Source: Aeropyrum sp. (GTDB lineage: Archaea > Thermoproteota > Thermoprotei_A > Sulfolobales > Acidilobaceae). From it: a DNA stretch of 64,000 bases. The notes below the pieces were generated by a model. That model was not told where the DNA came from, made no database searches, and was given only the letters and a program-made list of their open reading frames with translations. Where the stretch lies: contig WANT01000047.1 of assembly GCA_015521685.1 (NCBI GenBank), positions 27,278-91,277 of the forward strand. Direction: 5' to 3'. Positions 63,222-64,000 of the stretch are shown here, piece by piece; the first letter of the stretch is position 1, and every line of letters starts with the position of its first letter. The position numbers and the translations under genes are program-made.

Positions 63222-63743
63222 GTGGCGAGTAGAGAAGGACCAGTAGGCGATCTGCTGGTATCAATGGGCTATACATTCCTAGGTTGCCGGAACTTCGCGT
63301 ACTGCCTCTACTATAATCCAAAGGGGGTGTCGGGTAGAATCCCAGTGCCGCTGGACTGGCCTTCAAGAATAGTACCGGCAAACCTCGATAGCGCTAGACG
63401 ACCTAGGACTCCCTCTGAGGCGGACTTCGGGATCGCAGACTCTGTGGTAGGAGAGACTTTGGAATTGGATAGAAGGGTTAGCCCCTACCATTCGTGGTCA
63501 ATATCATACAGCAGGCACAATCTGATAAGGATTGTGGAGTTTGTTAGAGATGCTATAGAGAGGTGCAGACCTAGACTTGTGGCGGGCCTTAGGTTACATC
63601 ATCAGGGCTACTGGAGGGATTTATGGCTTTGGCGAAGTATACCTGTAAATGTCCTAGTATGGTCTATTCAGAACTACCTGAGCGCAGATAAGCGCTCTGA
63701 GGACCTGGTAGGCCTTCTTTGCAGGCTTACTCTACAAGCTTGA
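63222..63743 (+). CDS. Hypothetical protein
   Basis: 173 residues with many aromatic and arginine residues (GLRLHHQGYWRDLWLWRSIPVNVLVWSIQNYL). GTG start (atagtGGCGAG...; first codons MASREGP). No family recognised and no membrane segment or signal. Convergent with the DUF402 gene at the window edge. Confidence 0.5.
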   Translation: MASREGPVGDLLVSMGYTFLGCRNFAYCLYYNPKGVSGRIPVPLDWPSRIVPANLDSARRPRTPSEADFGIADSVVGETLELDRRVSPYHSWSISYSRHNLIRIVEFVRDAIERCRPRLVAGLRLHHQGYWRDLWLWRSIPVNVLVWSIQNYLSADKRSEDLVGLLCRLTLQA

Positions 63744-63759
63744 CTGCAATAGCCTATGC

Positions 63760-64000
63760 CTACGGATACCTCGATTTGAGGAGGCCCACAGTTCTGGAAG
63801 CCATAGTTCTTGCCTCGCTACATAGGGACTTAGTTAGGAATCCCTCCTTGCAGGACTCCTCCAACTGTTCTTGGTCTACTACAAGCGGCTCCTCGCCTGG
63901 CTTCTTAACAACATCAATATAGAGATCTAAATACTTGATGCCGGAGAACCCGATTTCTGGAGGCGTGTTTATGTTGGCATACACGCCTACCAGGCTACCA
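63760..64000 (-). CDS. FAU-1/DUF402-like protein, C-terminal part
   Basis: Minus-strand frame open to the window edge. NINTPPEIGFSGIKYLDLYIDVVKKPGEEPLVVDQEQLEESCKEG fits the C-terminal DUF402 domain of archaeal FAU-1-type RNA-binding/RNase proteins (Y-x-D-x-D-x-V, then D-x-x-E-L). The N-terminus lies beyond the window. Confidence 0.65.
   Translation of the reverse strand, partial: GSLVGVYANINTPPEIGFSGIKYLDLYIDVVKKPGEEPLVVDQEQLEESCKEGFLTKSLCSEARTMASRTVGLLKSRYP

Overview
The window reads as chromosomal DNA of a hyperthermophilic Thermoproteota (Crenarchaeota) archaeon, probably a Desulfurococcales-like lineage. Species cannot be fixed from the sequence alone. Supporting signs are an archaeal L19e-L18-S5-L30-L15 ribosomal operon, eL33 (L35Ae) and eS26, NMD3, a RuvB-like TIP49 ATPase, an iron-sulfur XPD helicase, a V-type ATPase proteolipid, many GTG/TTG starts, TATA-like promoters close to start codons, and introns in all three tRNA genes (one at a non-canonical site).

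Layout. 0-3.6 kb: end of the spc-type ribosomal operon, with secY not following L15, then a double hot-dog acyl-CoA thioesterase. 3.7-12.6 kb: a run of hydrolases, with a GHL6-type glycosidase and a GH130 enzyme, then an S12 serine hydrolase, an M19 dipeptidase and an S45 acylase. 12.6-31.3 kb: housekeeping and metabolism (dCTP deaminase, TIP49, XPD, ferredoxin, phosphohexomutase, cytidylyltransferase, acyl-CoA ligase, threonine synthase, adenosine-specific kinase, S9 peptidase) with tRNA-Lys, tRNA-Tyr and candidate small RNAs in the gaps. 31.3-35.2 kb: a candidate H/ACA RNA, sugar nucleotidyltransferase, a Thr-rich surface protein and a beta-lactamase-fold nuclease. 35.2-39.8 kb: heme operon hemB-hemL-hemC-hemA on the minus strand. 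40-46 kb: pheS-pheT-mptA-maltokinase-like-DUF2797 on the plus strand. 46-56.6 kb: small membrane proteins, trpB2, gltX, two pterin-linked genes, a PD-(D/E)XK protein, eS26, proS and the ATPase c subunit. 56.6-59 kb: tRNA-Gln, a SlaB-like S-layer stalk protein with a very long unbroken heptad coiled coil, eL33, and a strongly folded intergenic RNA candidate. 60.2-62.9 kb: two Roadblock/LC7-type proteins with two unknown partners.

The observations most worth following are these. (1) hemC, proS and thrC lack any in-frame ATG/GTG/TTG upstream of their conserved N-termini and seem to start at CTG, CTG and ATT. (2) A ~135-nt multi-helix RNA candidate lies directly after eL33. (3) The Roadblock cluster includes a membrane-anchored, zinc-ribbon Roadblock protein. 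(4) There are three candidate C/D box RNAs and one H/ACA-like RNA. (5) The S-layer stalk candidate carries more than 20 perfect heptads. No CRISPR array, transposase, integrase or rRNA gene was seen.
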